The position numbers were made by a program, and so were the translations under genes. From Actinopolymorpha pittospori (GTDB lineage: Bacteria > Actinomycetota > Actinomycetes > Propionibacteriales > Actinopolymorphaceae): 64,000 bases of DNA. Position 1 is the stretch's first letter, and every line of letters starts with the position of its first letter. The notes beneath the pieces are model-generated. The model was not told where the DNA came from. It ran no database searches and was given only the letters and a program-made list of their open reading frames with translations. Shown one piece after another: positions 26,878 to 35,828 of the stretch. The DNA lies in contig NZ_JADBEM010000001.1 of assembly GCF_014873875.1 (NCBI RefSeq), positions 4,774,001 to 4,838,000 of the forward strand, given 5' to 3'.

Positions 26878-28278
26878 TTAGTTCTTCAGATCCGGAGGAA
26901 GTTTGTACTTCTTCTGTGGTGGTAGATGCACCTTGCCTTCCGACTTGTCCACCGTGACGGTCGCCGTTCCGACGCCCTTGCTTTTCGCACCCCTGAGCTT
27001 GAACACCACCTTCCCGTAGGCGTCGGCGGGAATGGTGTAGGTGCCGGCCGCGAGCGCCGACCCGGCGGAGTTGACGCGGAACGCCGCCACCAGCTCATCC
27101 TGGACGTAGACGTGCACGGCCTCGTTGGGGGCGAAGCCCTTCGCGTAGAAGTTGAGCATCGTCCCGGGCAGGCCGCCCCAGGTGCTGGTCCGCACGGTCG
27201 GGTTGAAGGGCATCGCCGCGAAGCCCGCCTTGGTCGAGGCCCGGCTCTGCTCGCCGACGAAGATCAGCGAGTAGCGGCCGAAGAGACCGTAGGGCACCTT
27301 GAACGCCACGCCGCCGATGGTCCCCTGTTCGCTCGCGCGCATCGTCATCACCGGTGTGCCGGTGGCCTTGCCGAAGTACCCGAGCACCCGCTCGTTCGGG
27401 GCGAAGCCACGGCCGACGATTTTGATCGTGCTGTTCCCCCGCGCGGCGAACGGCTTCGTCAGCACCATGGGGTACTGCCGGAGCAGCTGGAACGGTGCCA
27501 TCGCGGTCGTCTTGCTCTTCGTGCCGATCAGGATGATCGTGTTGTCCCCGATCGCACCGACACCGACCCGCAGCGAGGCGTGCTGGATCTTGCCTGCCGA
27601 GTCGGCGCGCAGCGTCGTCGTCGGCGTGCCGGTGATCCGGCCCCAGTAGACCTTGATCGCCTCGTTGGGCGAGAACCCCTCGGCGTCGATCGTCAGCGGC
27701 GTACCGGGCTGCCCGACCTCATCGCTCAACGTCACCAGACCGACACCGGACTGGGCGCTGAGGTCGGCCTTGGCGACCTTGGACGTGCTGCCGTCCTGGA
27801 CCACCGTGACCGTCTGCCGCCCCGCGGAGTTGGCCACGCCGACCGGGTAGGTGAAGTTGGCGTTGATCACTCCGTCGCGGTTTACCTTGGCCGTCGCCAC
27901 GACCCTCGCCGTCTTCTTCTTCCCGGTCGAGAGCAGGACCCGGACCCGGGCGCCCTTGTCGAAGCCGGACGCGTTGACACCGACCTGTCCGCCCGGCTTC
28001 GCGAGCGCCGGGTTGAGGATGGCTACCGGTCCGGCGCCGACGGGCACCTTTCGCCCGTTGAACTGGACGATCTTCGTCGGTTTCTTGACCTCGGGTACCT
28101 CGACCTGCGCTCCCTTCTCCGAAGAGGAGGAGTTCGAGCCCGGGCCCCCACGGCCTGTGAGGTCGACACTGCCCTTGCCTCCACCGCCTGGGAGCACGGA
28201 CCGCCCCACCGAGATCAGAGCCAACGCGACGACCGTCACGATCAGGACCTGTTTCCAGCTCCACTTCGACATGTTCAT
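26878..28278 (-). CDS. Exported protein with four Ig-like repeats
   Basis: 466 residues, ATG 28278 after AGGGAG. One N-terminal hydrophobic helix (residues 10-30) acts as signal or anchor, then a Gly/Ser-rich linker. Four repeats of about 90 residues follow from about residue 75. Their shared core is PG-x-x-L-x-I-x-A-x-GF-x-PNE-x-V-x-VY-x-G-x-x-xGTP, clearest as GFSPNEAIKVYWGRITGTP, GFAPNERVLGYFGKATGTP and GFAPNEAVHVYV. They resemble IPT/Ig-like beta-sandwiches used for adhesion or polysaccharide binding. The tail is Lys-rich. Position just after the GT-C gene suggests a surface partner in polymer export or attachment. Confidence 0.8.
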   Translation of the reverse strand: MNMSKWSWKQVLIVTVVALALISVGRSVLPGGGGKGSVDLTGRGGPGSNSSSSEKGAQVEVPEVKKPTKIVQFNGRKVPVGAGPVAILNPALAKPGGQVGVNASGFDKGARVRVLLSTGKKKTARVVATAKVNRDGVINANFTYPVGVANSAGRQTVTVVQDGSTSKVAKADLSAQSGVGLVTLSDEVGQPGTPLTIDAEGFSPNEAIKVYWGRITGTPTTTLRADSAGKIQHASLRVGVGAIGDNTIILIGTKSKTTAMAPFQLLRQYPMVLTKPFAARGNSTIKIVGRGFAPNERVLGYFGKATGTPVMTMRASEQGTIGGVAFKVPYGLFGRYSLIFVGEQSRASTKAGFAAMPFNPTVRTSTWGGLPGTMLNFYAKGFAPNEAVHVYVQDELVAAFRVNSAGSALAAGTYTIPADAYGKVVFKLRGAKSKGVGTATVTVDKSEGKVHLPPQKKYKLPPDLKN

Positions 28279-28322
28279 CGTTCACTCCCTGCCAACCTCA
28301 GCGCCCGCGCGGGGCGGCGTGG

Positions 28323-29906
28323 CTAGTTCACGATCCGGTAAACCGAGAGATGGATGTTTCCTCTGTTCAGGTCCCATACACGCTCGCTGTGCTGATCGAT
28401 TGCCTGGAGCATCCATTCCTCCGCTCCGGCGGTGTTGTTGCGCTCCATCGCCTGGCGCATCTTGTTGGACATCACGACGTAGTCGATGTTCTGCCAGTTC
28501 TTCCGGAACAGTTTGTCGCGGACGGCAGGGTCAGATGCCGCCTTGAAGTGTGAGTGGGCGCGTGGGAAATACGGCTTCTGGTCGTGCAGCGACGTCCAGA
28601 TGTCGTCGTCGATGATGATTCTGGAGTTCGCTGGAATGTTCTCCCGCACCCAATCGATCTGTTGCACCTGCAGCGGCGTCACCTGCAGGTGGTAGAGGTC
28701 ATGAACCTGAACCTCGTTCTGGGTGTTGTAGGCGAGGAAGTACGCGCCGGGAACCACCAGGGCCGCACCGACGATCGCGGTGGTCACCGCGACCTGCAGG
28801 GTCCGCGGAACCAGCTTCGCCATGGTGCCGTAGACCAGGCCGACGTTCATCGCGAGCACCGGCAACAGCGGCACGATGTAGAAGTCGAGCAGCACGCTCC
28901 CGCGGGCCATGTAGATGCCGTAGCCGAGCGCCATCAGCGCGGCGATCAGGTAGCCGGTTCGCGACCGGTCGTTCCACCACAACATCAAGACGATGCCGAC
29001 CGCGATCACTCCGCCGATGAGGATCAGGGGGTCGCGTGACATCCAGGAGTTCTCCAGCAGCCGGATGAACAACTCCCGTCCGGACACGCCGGTTCGGTTG
29101 GACTGCCACCAGATCGTGTAGAGCAGCGACACGTGGTTCCGCTGCGGAGCGTTGAGGTCGAAGTTCAGACCGCTCGGCAACAGCTCGTTGCGTAGCTGTG
29201 CGAAGAGCACGTAGAAGGCCACCGGGATGGTGAGCCCGAACCACCAGAAGCTGGTCTGGAACCTCCGGCTCGGGCCCGTCGAGTACCGGTGCGCCATGTA
29301 GGCGACGGCCGGCACGAAGAACACCGCGTTCTCCTTGGTGACCAGCGCCAGGCCGAACGCGAGTCCCGACCCGATCGCCGTGACCACCCGGTCGCTGTTA
29401 CGGGCGACGAGATACACCGCCAGCAGCAGCCACACGACCATCAGGTTGTCCAGCAGGACCTGGCGCTGGTAGTAGACCGCCAGCGGGGAGAAGTTGAAGA
29501 TGAAGCAGGCGAGGAACGCGCCGGCCGAACTGCCGCAGAACCGCCGGACGATCGCGAACAGCAGGCCCGTACTGATCACGTGTGCCACGACCATCAGCGC
29601 GCGCACCGTGTTGATGGGGTTGCCGAACGCCTCGAACTGCCCAGGCAGGATGTTCGCCCAGGCCGCCATCACCAGCCAGCCGAACGGGGCGTGGTCGTAG
29701 AAGTAGGTGTATGGCGAGAGCGAGCCCTCCCGGAGCACCGCCCAGGCCTGCTGGACGTAGATGCCCTCGTCGGTGATGTACAGCGGATACTTGAACACGT
29801 GGTATCCGTGGGTCGCCGCACCGCTGATCAGCGACACGATCAGCAGAATGTTCGATCGTGTGCGCAGCCGCTCCGACAGCGGTGCCTTCGTCGTCACCTC
29901 AGCCAC
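28323..29906 (-). CDS. GT-C family (GT39/ArnT-like) integral membrane glycosyltransferase
   Basis: 527 residues from GTG 29906, overlapping the GT2 gene by eight bases. About ten to eleven membrane helices; the first outer loop carries ITDEGIYVQQAW, where the Asp-Glu pair is the conserved acidic site of PMT/ArnT-type enzymes that use polyprenyl-phosphate sugars. A C-terminal outer domain of about 110 residues follows (NIPANSRIIIDDDIW). It should transfer a lipid-linked sugar on the outer face of the membrane. The acceptor is not known. Overlap with the processive GT2 indicates a shared pathway. Confidence 0.87.
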   Translation of the reverse strand: MAEVTTKAPLSERLRTRSNILLIVSLISGAATHGYHVFKYPLYITDEGIYVQQAWAVLREGSLSPYTYFYDHAPFGWLVMAAWANILPGQFEAFGNPINTVRALMVVAHVISTGLLFAIVRRFCGSSAGAFLACFIFNFSPLAVYYQRQVLLDNLMVVWLLLAVYLVARNSDRVVTAIGSGLAFGLALVTKENAVFFVPAVAYMAHRYSTGPSRRFQTSFWWFGLTIPVAFYVLFAQLRNELLPSGLNFDLNAPQRNHVSLLYTIWWQSNRTGVSGRELFIRLLENSWMSRDPLILIGGVIAVGIVLMLWWNDRSRTGYLIAALMALGYGIYMARGSVLLDFYIVPLLPVLAMNVGLVYGTMAKLVPRTLQVAVTTAIVGAALVVPGAYFLAYNTQNEVQVHDLYHLQVTPLQVQQIDWVRENIPANSRIIIDDDIWTSLHDQKPYFPRAHSHFKAASDPAVRDKLFRKNWQNIDYVVMSNKMRQAMERNNTAGAEEWMLQAIDQHSERVWDLNRGNIHLSVYRIVN

Positions 29907-31215
29907 TTCGCATCGCCTTCTCTGCGGTCACGGCGGACTTCGGGGCCGACACGGTCGGGCGGTGCGCACCGACGTGCTCGGTCTTCTCCCAGTTCCGTTG
30001 TCCGGCCATCTGCCGGCGCAGGGCCCGGATGGCCGCGTACGCCATCACGAGCTGGTACGGAACCCAGGTGAAGGCCATCTTCACGGCGATGCCCGGGCTG
30101 GGCTTCATCCCGTGCGCCTCGGTGAACTCGTGCAGTCCGACGACGGCGGTCAGGAAGTGGGCGATCAGCAACAGCACCGGCAGGAACGACACCAGCGCGA
30201 CCGTGACCGGTGCGTGCAGCACGACCATCATCAGCAGGGCCATCGGCGTGTAGATACCGAAGACCGCCTGCGCGTACGGGAAGGCGAGGGTGTAGCAGGC
30301 CAGCCAACGCTGCCGCCGCGTCGGCATCTGTTTCCAGCTGCCCTTCCCGAGCGTCTGCATGAACCCCTGGTTCCAGCGGGTGCGCTGCTTGATGAAGCTC
30401 GTGAGCGTCGGCGGCGTCTCCTCCTTGGTGACGTACCGGTCGTCGTAGATCACCCGGATCCGCTCACCCATCGCACACATGCGCAGCCCAATCTCGGCGT
30501 CCTCGGTGAGGTTCGTCTCGTCCCAGCCGTCAAGATGCAGGAGCAGCTTGCGGTTGAAGAAGCAGGTGTTGCCCCCGAGCGGGATCGATCCGTGCTTGGC
30601 GTGGTGGTGCAGCCGGCTCTTGAACCAGAAGAAGTACTCGAGGACGTTGAAGGTGGAGTACCAGTTCGTGGTGTAGTTCATCAGCTGGACGCCGGCCTGG
30701 ACGATGTTGACCCGCTCGCCCACCATCACGGTGTTGACCACCCGCAGGATGTCCGGGTGCATCTCGTCCTCGGCGTCGAAGATCGTCACCACGTCGCCCT
30801 GGGCACGTCGCAGTCCGCAGTTCAGCCCGTGTGGCTTGTTGACAGGCTGGTCGTCGAAGACCACGAGGTCGGCGTTGTTGATGCCCTCGTAGCGCAGGTC
30901 CTCGAGCTTGTCCCGTACGCGGGCGATGGTCCCCGTGTCGTCCGCGGAGCAGATGACCAGCACCTGCAGAAGATGTGGGGGGTAGTTACTGTGCACGATC
31001 CGGTCGATCGTCCTCGCGATGACCTCCTGCTCGTGGCGAGCCGGCAGGAGGGCGGTGAACGAAAGGGCCGGAGCCGCGAAGTGGTCCGGAGCCTTCGTCC
31101 GTCCGTCGACGTCCGGCTGGTCCCAGGTGTAGATCATCAGGTACAAGGTGTGCGCCGCCTGGATGGTCAACAGCAGCGAGATCACCACCAGACCCCCGAA
31201 GATGAACGACTCCAT
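29899..31215 (-). CDS. Processive family 2 glycosyltransferase (cellulose-synthase-like)
   Basis: 438 residues if started at ATG 31215; an in-frame ATG at 31245 adds ten residues. An N-terminal helix precedes the GT2 domain, followed by three or four helices from about residue 330. The processive-enzyme motifs are present: an early Asp (FDDQPVN), FDAEDE as the metal-binding DxD, TEDAEIG, and QRTRWNQG as Q-x-x-RW. These define enzymes of the cellulose/hyaluronan/chitin type that extrude polymer. It lacks the PilZ tail and gating loop of BcsA, so the product cannot be named. It overlaps GT-C downstream and GtrA upstream. Confidence 0.9.
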   Translation of the reverse strand: MESFIFGGLVVISLLLTIQAAHTLYLMIYTWDQPDVDGRTKAPDHFAAPALSFTALLPARHEQEVIARTIDRIVHSNYPPHLLQVLVICSADDTGTIARVRDKLEDLRYEGINNADLVVFDDQPVNKPHGLNCGLRRAQGDVVTIFDAEDEMHPDILRVVNTVMVGERVNIVQAGVQLMNYTTNWYSTFNVLEYFFWFKSRLHHHAKHGSIPLGGNTCFFNRKLLLHLDGWDETNLTEDAEIGLRMCAMGERIRVIYDDRYVTKEETPPTLTSFIKQRTRWNQGFMQTLGKGSWKQMPTRRQRWLACYTLAFPYAQAVFGIYTPMALLMMVVLHAPVTVALVSFLPVLLLIAHFLTAVVGLHEFTEAHGMKPSPGIAVKMAFTWVPYQLVMAYAAIRALRRQMAGQRNWEKTEHVGAHRPTVSAPKSAVTAEKAMRSG

Positions 31216-31657
31216 CCTTCTTGCCACCCCATATCCATGTCGCACTGACGGCGAGATTGATGCTCATCGCGGCGGCGATGCCGAACAGGTTCCCCACCAG
31301 ATAGAAAACCCCGGAACTCGCCAGAGCCCAGACGACCGCGACATTCACGGCCAGGGCGACCAGCGCGGTGCCGTTGAACTTGGCGAATCGGAGGAAGGAC
31401 ACCCGGCGGGAGCCGAAGGTCCAGATCTCGTTGAGCACGTAGTTGTTGGCGATGGCGATCTCGGCCGCCGTGGCCGAGGCGAACACCAGCGGAACCCGCG
31501 CCATCCCGTGCAGCAGATGGAGCGCCAACGTGTTGAGAGCCACCCCGATCAGGCCCACCAATGAAAACCGCCAAACCCGGCGGTCCAGCAGGAGCCTGAT
31601 CGAGCGTCGCCAACATCGTTGGTACGTACGCGATAGCTTTTGCGCGTAGGCGCACAT
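30986..31657 (-). CDS. GtrA-family membrane protein with overlapping C-terminal extension
   Basis: 223 residues from ATG 31657 (G-rich ribosome site nine bases upstream). Residues 25-145 form the four-helix GtrA domain: FSLVGLIGVALNTLALHLLH, FASATAAEIAIANNYVLNEIWTF with the family Asn/Trp pattern, and ending SATWIWGGKK. GtrA proteins are thought to move polyprenyl-linked sugars across the membrane, which fits a partner of the GT-C enzyme. After residue 148 the frame stays open for about 76 more codons inside the GT2 gene, in another frame and with Arg/Gly/Pro-rich composition. A lost stop codon or a base error near 31216 would explain this. Confidence 0.8.
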   Translation of the reverse strand: MCAYAQKLSRTYQRCWRRSIRLLLDRRVWRFSLVGLIGVALNTLALHLLHGMARVPLVFASATAAEIAIANNYVLNEIWTFGSRRVSFLRFAKFNGTALVALAVNVAVVWALASSGVFYLVGNLFGIAAAMSINLAVSATWIWGGKKDGVVHLRGSGGDLAAVDHPGGAHLVPDDLHLGPAGRRRTDEGSGPLRGSGPFVHRPPAGSPRAGGHREDDRPDRAQ

Positions 31658-32112
31658 GCGGCGCCGCCCCCCATAGACGGATCGCTTCGTTCGTCCACCG
31701 CAATCCTCCGTTGACGGGGTGCCGCCGCGCCTCCCCCTCGCATCCGTGATCGCTCCCCTCCTTCGGGGGAGTCCCCGCCCCCTACCTCGCGGGGGCTTCG
31801 CCGGCGGAGTCGGCACCAGTCGGGCAGGAACCACGTCAAAGAGGATCCGAGCGGGCATTCGGTGGTGGGGGCCAGCCGCACTTCTGCAAGCCGGCCCTGA
31901 CAGGGTGGGGACATGGTCGCGGTACGCAGCCGGCCGCTCGCCTGAGGTCGCGACTTCCTGGGCTGAACCCGCGAAACCCCCTCGGGCCTCGTCGTACGCT
32001 GTTGATCTAGAACGCGGGCGAGATGGGGGACTACCTGAGCGGGAAATTCGCCCCCGCGACCCGTACGGCGTGAAGTACGGCCGACCGGTCGGTACGGCGC
32101 GGGAGGGGGCCA
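31658..32112. other. Divergent control region between gtrA and the NarL regulator
   Basis: 455 bases without a gene. At 32061-32097 there are three GTACGG copies, the first two forming the inverted repeat CCGTAC-N8-GTACGG (32062-32081) in the likely leader of the plus-strand regulator gene. No confident -35/-10 pair is visible in either direction. Confidence 0.5.
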
Positions 32113-32760
32113 ATGACTGTCCGCCTGTTGATTGCCGAGGACCATGCCGTGGTCCGGCAGGGGCTCATGATGTTCCTCAAGCTGGACGACGGTGTCGAAG
32201 TGGTCGGCGAGGCGCGAAACGGACGTGAGGCGGTGGAACTCGCCCACCAGCTCACACCCGACGTCGTGCTGATGGACCTGCTGATGCCCGTCATGGACGG
32301 CATCAGCGCCATCGCGGCCATCCGGCGTGAGCTTCCGGACGTGGAGGTCGTTGCGCTCACCAGCTTCCTCGAGGACCACCTCGTGGTCGACGCGCTGCGG
32401 GCCGGCGCGATCGGCTACCTCCTGAAGGACACCGACGCCGACGGCCTGCGCAAGGCGGTCCGGGCGGCGGCGTCCGGCCAGGTGCACCTGTCGCCCGCGG
32501 CGGCCGCCAGGCTGGTCCGGGACATGCGAGTGACCAACAGCCCGGGCCCACTGACCCGGCGCGAGGTCGAGGTGTTGATCCTGCTGGCTCGCGGGCGGTC
32601 GAACAAGGAGGTCGCCCGGGAACTGTCGATCGGTCAGCAGACCGTGAAGACCTACGTCAGCAGCATCCTGCGCAAGCTCGACGTGCAGAGCCGGACGCAG
32701 GCGGCGCTGTACGCCGTGCAGACCGGACTGGTCTCCACCCACGAGTTGGCGCAGGCGTGA
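32113..32760 (+). CDS. NarL/LiaR-family response regulator
   Basis: 215 residues, ATG 32113 with GGGAGGGGG upstream. The receiver has E9-D10, phospho-acceptor Asp55 (VVLMDLLMPVMDG), Thr in VALTSF and Lys in YLLKDT. The LuxR-type helix-turn-helix starts LTRREVEVLILLARGRSNKEVA. The next gene, a GAF kinase, starts inside its stop (GTGA), so the two are translationally coupled as a cognate pair. It is divergent from the exopolysaccharide-type genes, so they are candidate targets. Confidence 0.94.
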   Translation: MTVRLLIAEDHAVVRQGLMMFLKLDDGVEVVGEARNGREAVELAHQLTPDVVLMDLLMPVMDGISAIAAIRRELPDVEVVALTSFLEDHLVVDALRAGAIGYLLKDTDADGLRKAVRAAASGQVHLSPAAAARLVRDMRVTNSPGPLTRREVEVLILLARGRSNKEVARELSIGQQTVKTYVSSILRKLDVQSRTQAALYAVQTGLVSTHELAQA

Positions 32761-34421
32761 CCAGCCGCGGCACGTTCCACGACACCGCCGACGCGCCGGG
32801 AGCTCGTCAGGCGGCCCAGTCGCGGGCCGTGGCCGATGTCAACGCGGCCTTGCACGACGGCGTGGACCGCGACGGCGTCCTCGGTCTCGTCGCGCGGGGG
32901 GTGCGACAGGTGCTCGGCGCCTCGGCGTGCACGGTGATGACCCTGGAGCCGAACGAGACCCTGCTGGTCCGCGCGGCCGACGGCCGGGTCAGGCCGGACC
33001 TGCCCGGCAGTCACGTCCCCGTGGACGACACGCCGGAGGGCGAGGTCGTCCGTAGCCAGGCCCCGGTGATGAGCGCTGACGGGCAGGATCCGCGCTGGCG
33101 TGAGACGTCCCTCTCGGGGCCCGGGCTCGGGTCGGTCCTGCTGGTCCCCGTGCCCGGATACGACCGTCCCGGCGGTGTCATCGAGGTCGCCGACGCCGAA
33201 GGCCGTCACTTCGGTACCGACGACGCGCGCACGGTCGGCCTGTTCGCGGCCCAGGTGGGCATGGCGGTGGAGCACGACCGCGCGGGCGCCGACCTGGAGT
33301 TGCTCGCGGCAGTCCTCGGTCAGCCGGACACCGAGCCACTGCCGCGGACGCTGGAGGCGTTGACCACCGGTGTCCTCTCCGGCACCGAGGCGCTCGCCTG
33401 CGCGATCTACCTGCTCGACGACAACCTGTCCTTGCGGAGGGTCGCCGGTGACGGTCCGCGCGAGCTGATCGAGGCCGGAATGACCGGATCGGGTCCGAAC
33501 GTCGCCCATGCGGCGATCGCGTCGAGAGCTCCGATCGTTCACCAGCACGTCCTTCCCGGTGACCTGCCGGGCTCGGGCCGCCGTTCGCCGCGCTGGTCCG
33601 AGGGGTCCGAGACGTCCGGGCTTGCGGCGTCCTTGGTGTGCGTTCCGCTGATGTCGCGAAGCGTCGTGCTGGGCGTGCTGTGCTGCCACTGCCCACCCGG
33701 TCGATACCCCAGCAAGCTCGAGCTCGCCTACCTGTCCGTGGTGGCCGGCAAGGCGGCGATGGCCGTGGACAGCTCCCATCTCGTCGCCTCGGCGCAGGAG
33801 AAGGCGGCCCAGGAGGAACGGCAGCGGCTCGCGCGTGAGCTGCACGACTCGGTCTCCCAGGCCCTGTACGGCATCGCCCTGGGCGCGCGGACGGCCAGAG
33901 AGTCCCTCGGCGAGGAGCCGGAGGAGCAGGTCGACCAGCCGCTTGGCTACGTCCTGGCGCTGGCCGAGGCCGGCCTGGCCGACATGCGCGCGCTGATCTT
34001 CGAGCTGCGACCGCAGGCGCTCGCCGAGGAAGGGCTGGTCGCCGCGCTCCACAAGCAGCTGGCGGCGTTCCGCGCCCGGCACGGCGTGGACACCCATGCC
34101 GAGCTCGGACCCGAACCCGCGGGGGCGTTCAAGGTGAAGCAGGCGTTGTACCGGACCGCGCAGGAAGCGTTGCAGAACACCGCGAAGCACGCCCAGGCTC
34201 GCCGGATCGTCGTGCGCCTCGAGACCAGTCCTACCGCACTCGCCCTGGAGATCGCCGACGACGGGGACGGCTTCGACCCGAGCGCGTCCTTCCCGGGACA
34301 CCTCGGACTCCGGTCGATGCGGGAGCGGATCACCGAGGTCGGCGGCGTGCTCGATCTCGCCAGCGCTCCCGGTGAGGGCACCCAGATCCGGGCCAGGGTG
34401 CCGACCGGGCTGTGGCCGTGA
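32757..34421 (+). CDS. GAF-domain sensor histidine kinase (NarX/LiaS type)
   Basis: 554 residues from GTG 32757. Two GAF domains occupy about residues 25-175 and 185-340; no membrane helix, so the signal is intracellular (a small ligand, redox or gas is possible for GAF domains). HisKA_3 follows with His363 in RLARELHDSVSQAL, and the HATPase has the N-box RTAQEALQNTAKHAQ, then ADDGDGFDP and GHLGLRSMRERI. It pairs with the regulator overlapped at its 5' end. A strong hairpin follows the stop. Confidence 0.93.
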   Translation: MTSRGTFHDTADAPGARQAAQSRAVADVNAALHDGVDRDGVLGLVARGVRQVLGASACTVMTLEPNETLLVRAADGRVRPDLPGSHVPVDDTPEGEVVRSQAPVMSADGQDPRWRETSLSGPGLGSVLLVPVPGYDRPGGVIEVADAEGRHFGTDDARTVGLFAAQVGMAVEHDRAGADLELLAAVLGQPDTEPLPRTLEALTTGVLSGTEALACAIYLLDDNLSLRRVAGDGPRELIEAGMTGSGPNVAHAAIASRAPIVHQHVLPGDLPGSGRRSPRWSEGSETSGLAASLVCVPLMSRSVVLGVLCCHCPPGRYPSKLELAYLSVVAGKAAMAVDSSHLVASAQEKAAQEERQRLARELHDSVSQALYGIALGARTARESLGEEPEEQVDQPLGYVLALAEAGLADMRALIFELRPQALAEEGLVAALHKQLAAFRARHGVDTHAELGPEPAGAFKVKQALYRTAQEALQNTAKHAQARRIVVRLETSPTALALEIADDGDGFDPSASFPGHLGLRSMRERITEVGGVLDLASAPGEGTQIRARVPTGLWP

Positions 34422-34450
34422 GGTCGTCCGCGACCGCGCCGCGCCGCGGA

Positions 34451-34493
34451 CAGCAACAAGCCCCGGACCTGTGGAATCCGGGGCTCGTTGCTG
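34451..34493. terminator. Bidirectional terminator between the GAF kinase and GH5 genes
   Basis: 17-position stem CAGCAACAAGCCCCGGA (34451-34467) against 34477-34493 with a single A-C mismatch and a 9-base loop. It sits between two converging genes. Confidence 0.8.
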
Positions 34494-34526
34494 TGCGGTT
34501 GGGTGGTGGTCTGGTCGACCTCCAGG

Positions 34527-35828
34527 CTAGCTCTTGTCGGCCTTGCTCTCGTCGCTGGCGCCGCTCTTCTTGGTCGGCTCGGCGAACGGGGCCTGGTACT
34601 GCTTGAGCATGGCGACCTTCGCCTTGTTGACCGTCTTCCAGTCGTTGTTCAGAACGCCGCCGGTGTCACCGGAGTTGGCGTTCCACGACCAGTAGGTGTA
34701 GTTCAGGCTGTTCTTCTTCGCGAAGGCCACCGTGGCGTGCTGCCACTTACCCTCGACGGTCGAAGGACTCACGGACTTCCCGCCGAACTCACCCAGCAGC
34801 AACGGTGCGGTGTTGTCGTGCTTGAGGTAGGCCCAGTGCTTGTTCCACACGGACTCGAGGTTGTTCGGGTAGTTCGGAGCCTGGAACCAGGACTGCTGGT
34901 AGACGCCCGGACCGTAGTCGTGCGGGGAGTAGACGAGCTTGTCGCTCACCGACAGACGCACGGGGTTGTCGTGCGCACCCATCAGGTTCCCGCCCCACCA
35001 GTAGTAGTCGTTCTTGTAGGACTCGATGCCCTCGACGACCACCAGCCAGTTGGGGTTCTCCTTCAGGATGGCGTCGCCGGCACGCTCGGCGGCGAGACGC
35101 CAGTCGGTGCTCTTGTCGCCGCTGCCCCAGGTGGCCTTGCCGCGAGGCTCGTTGTGCAGGTCGCCGCCGATCACCAGCGGGTCATCCTTGAAGTGCTTGG
35201 CGAGCATCGTCCAGTCGTCGATCCAACGCTGCTCACTGACCGTACTGGTGTACCAGAGCTCACTTTGGGCCTGGGAGTCCGGACGGTGCCGGTCGAGCAG
35301 GACCATGATGCCGCGGTCGGTCGCGCCACGGACGATCTTGTCCATCAGCTGCATGCTGGTGAGGCCCTTGAGGTCCGGGTTCAGGTGGTAGTTGATCCCG
35401 TTGGGCTTGCTGGCCTGATCGAAGAGCTGGTTCGAGTACGGGAGCCGGATCGTGTTGAACCCGGTGGACTTGATCTGGTCAAGCATGCTCTTCCAGTTAC
35501 GTGCCCACAGGCCGTGCGGCGCGTACGTGTTGGTCTCGAAACCGAACCAGTTGACACCAGTGAGGTTCACCTTCTTGCCGGCCGAGTCGATCAGGTCGGA
35601 GCCGGAGGTGTGCAGGGGTGGCTGGATGAGCTTGTCGTTCGTCTTGACAGCGTCGCCGGCGGCACTACCCACGTCGGCGGAGATCCCCTTACCAGCGGGG
35701 TTTCCGCCGCCCGGCAGGAATGCCGCGACCAGACCAATCGCCAGGCATGCGATCACAGGAACCAACAGGATTGCGATCCGGCCACCCTTGGTGGCCTCTC
35801 GGTAACGAGAACTAACCCAGGTTAGCAT
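34527..35828 (-). CDS. Membrane-anchored GH5 cellulase (endoglucanase-like)
   Basis: 433 residues, ATG 35828. A short cytoplasmic N-terminus and a membrane helix (about residues 18-40) are followed by a linker and a GH5 barrel from about residue 75 (VNLTGVNWFGFET). The acid/base Glu lies in GGDLHNEPRG (about residue 226) and the nucleophile Glu in LLLGEFGG (about residue 346). His residues in LLDRHRP and YSPHDYGP match the GH5 pattern. It should hydrolyse a beta-1,4-glucan outside the cell while tethered to it. The gene start overlaps the end of an orphan receiver gene by 17 bases, and a cellulose-synthase-like GT2 lies nearby. Confidence 0.9.
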   Translation of the reverse strand: MLTWVSSRYREATKGGRIAILLVPVIACLAIGLVAAFLPGGGNPAGKGISADVGSAAGDAVKTNDKLIQPPLHTSGSDLIDSAGKKVNLTGVNWFGFETNTYAPHGLWARNWKSMLDQIKSTGFNTIRLPYSNQLFDQASKPNGINYHLNPDLKGLTSMQLMDKIVRGATDRGIMVLLDRHRPDSQAQSELWYTSTVSEQRWIDDWTMLAKHFKDDPLVIGGDLHNEPRGKATWGSGDKSTDWRLAAERAGDAILKENPNWLVVVEGIESYKNDYYWWGGNLMGAHDNPVRLSVSDKLVYSPHDYGPGVYQQSWFQAPNYPNNLESVWNKHWAYLKHDNTAPLLLGEFGGKSVSPSTVEGKWQHATVAFAKKNSLNYTYWSWNANSGDTGGVLNNDWKTVNKAKVAMLKQYQAPFAEPTKKSGASDESKADKS

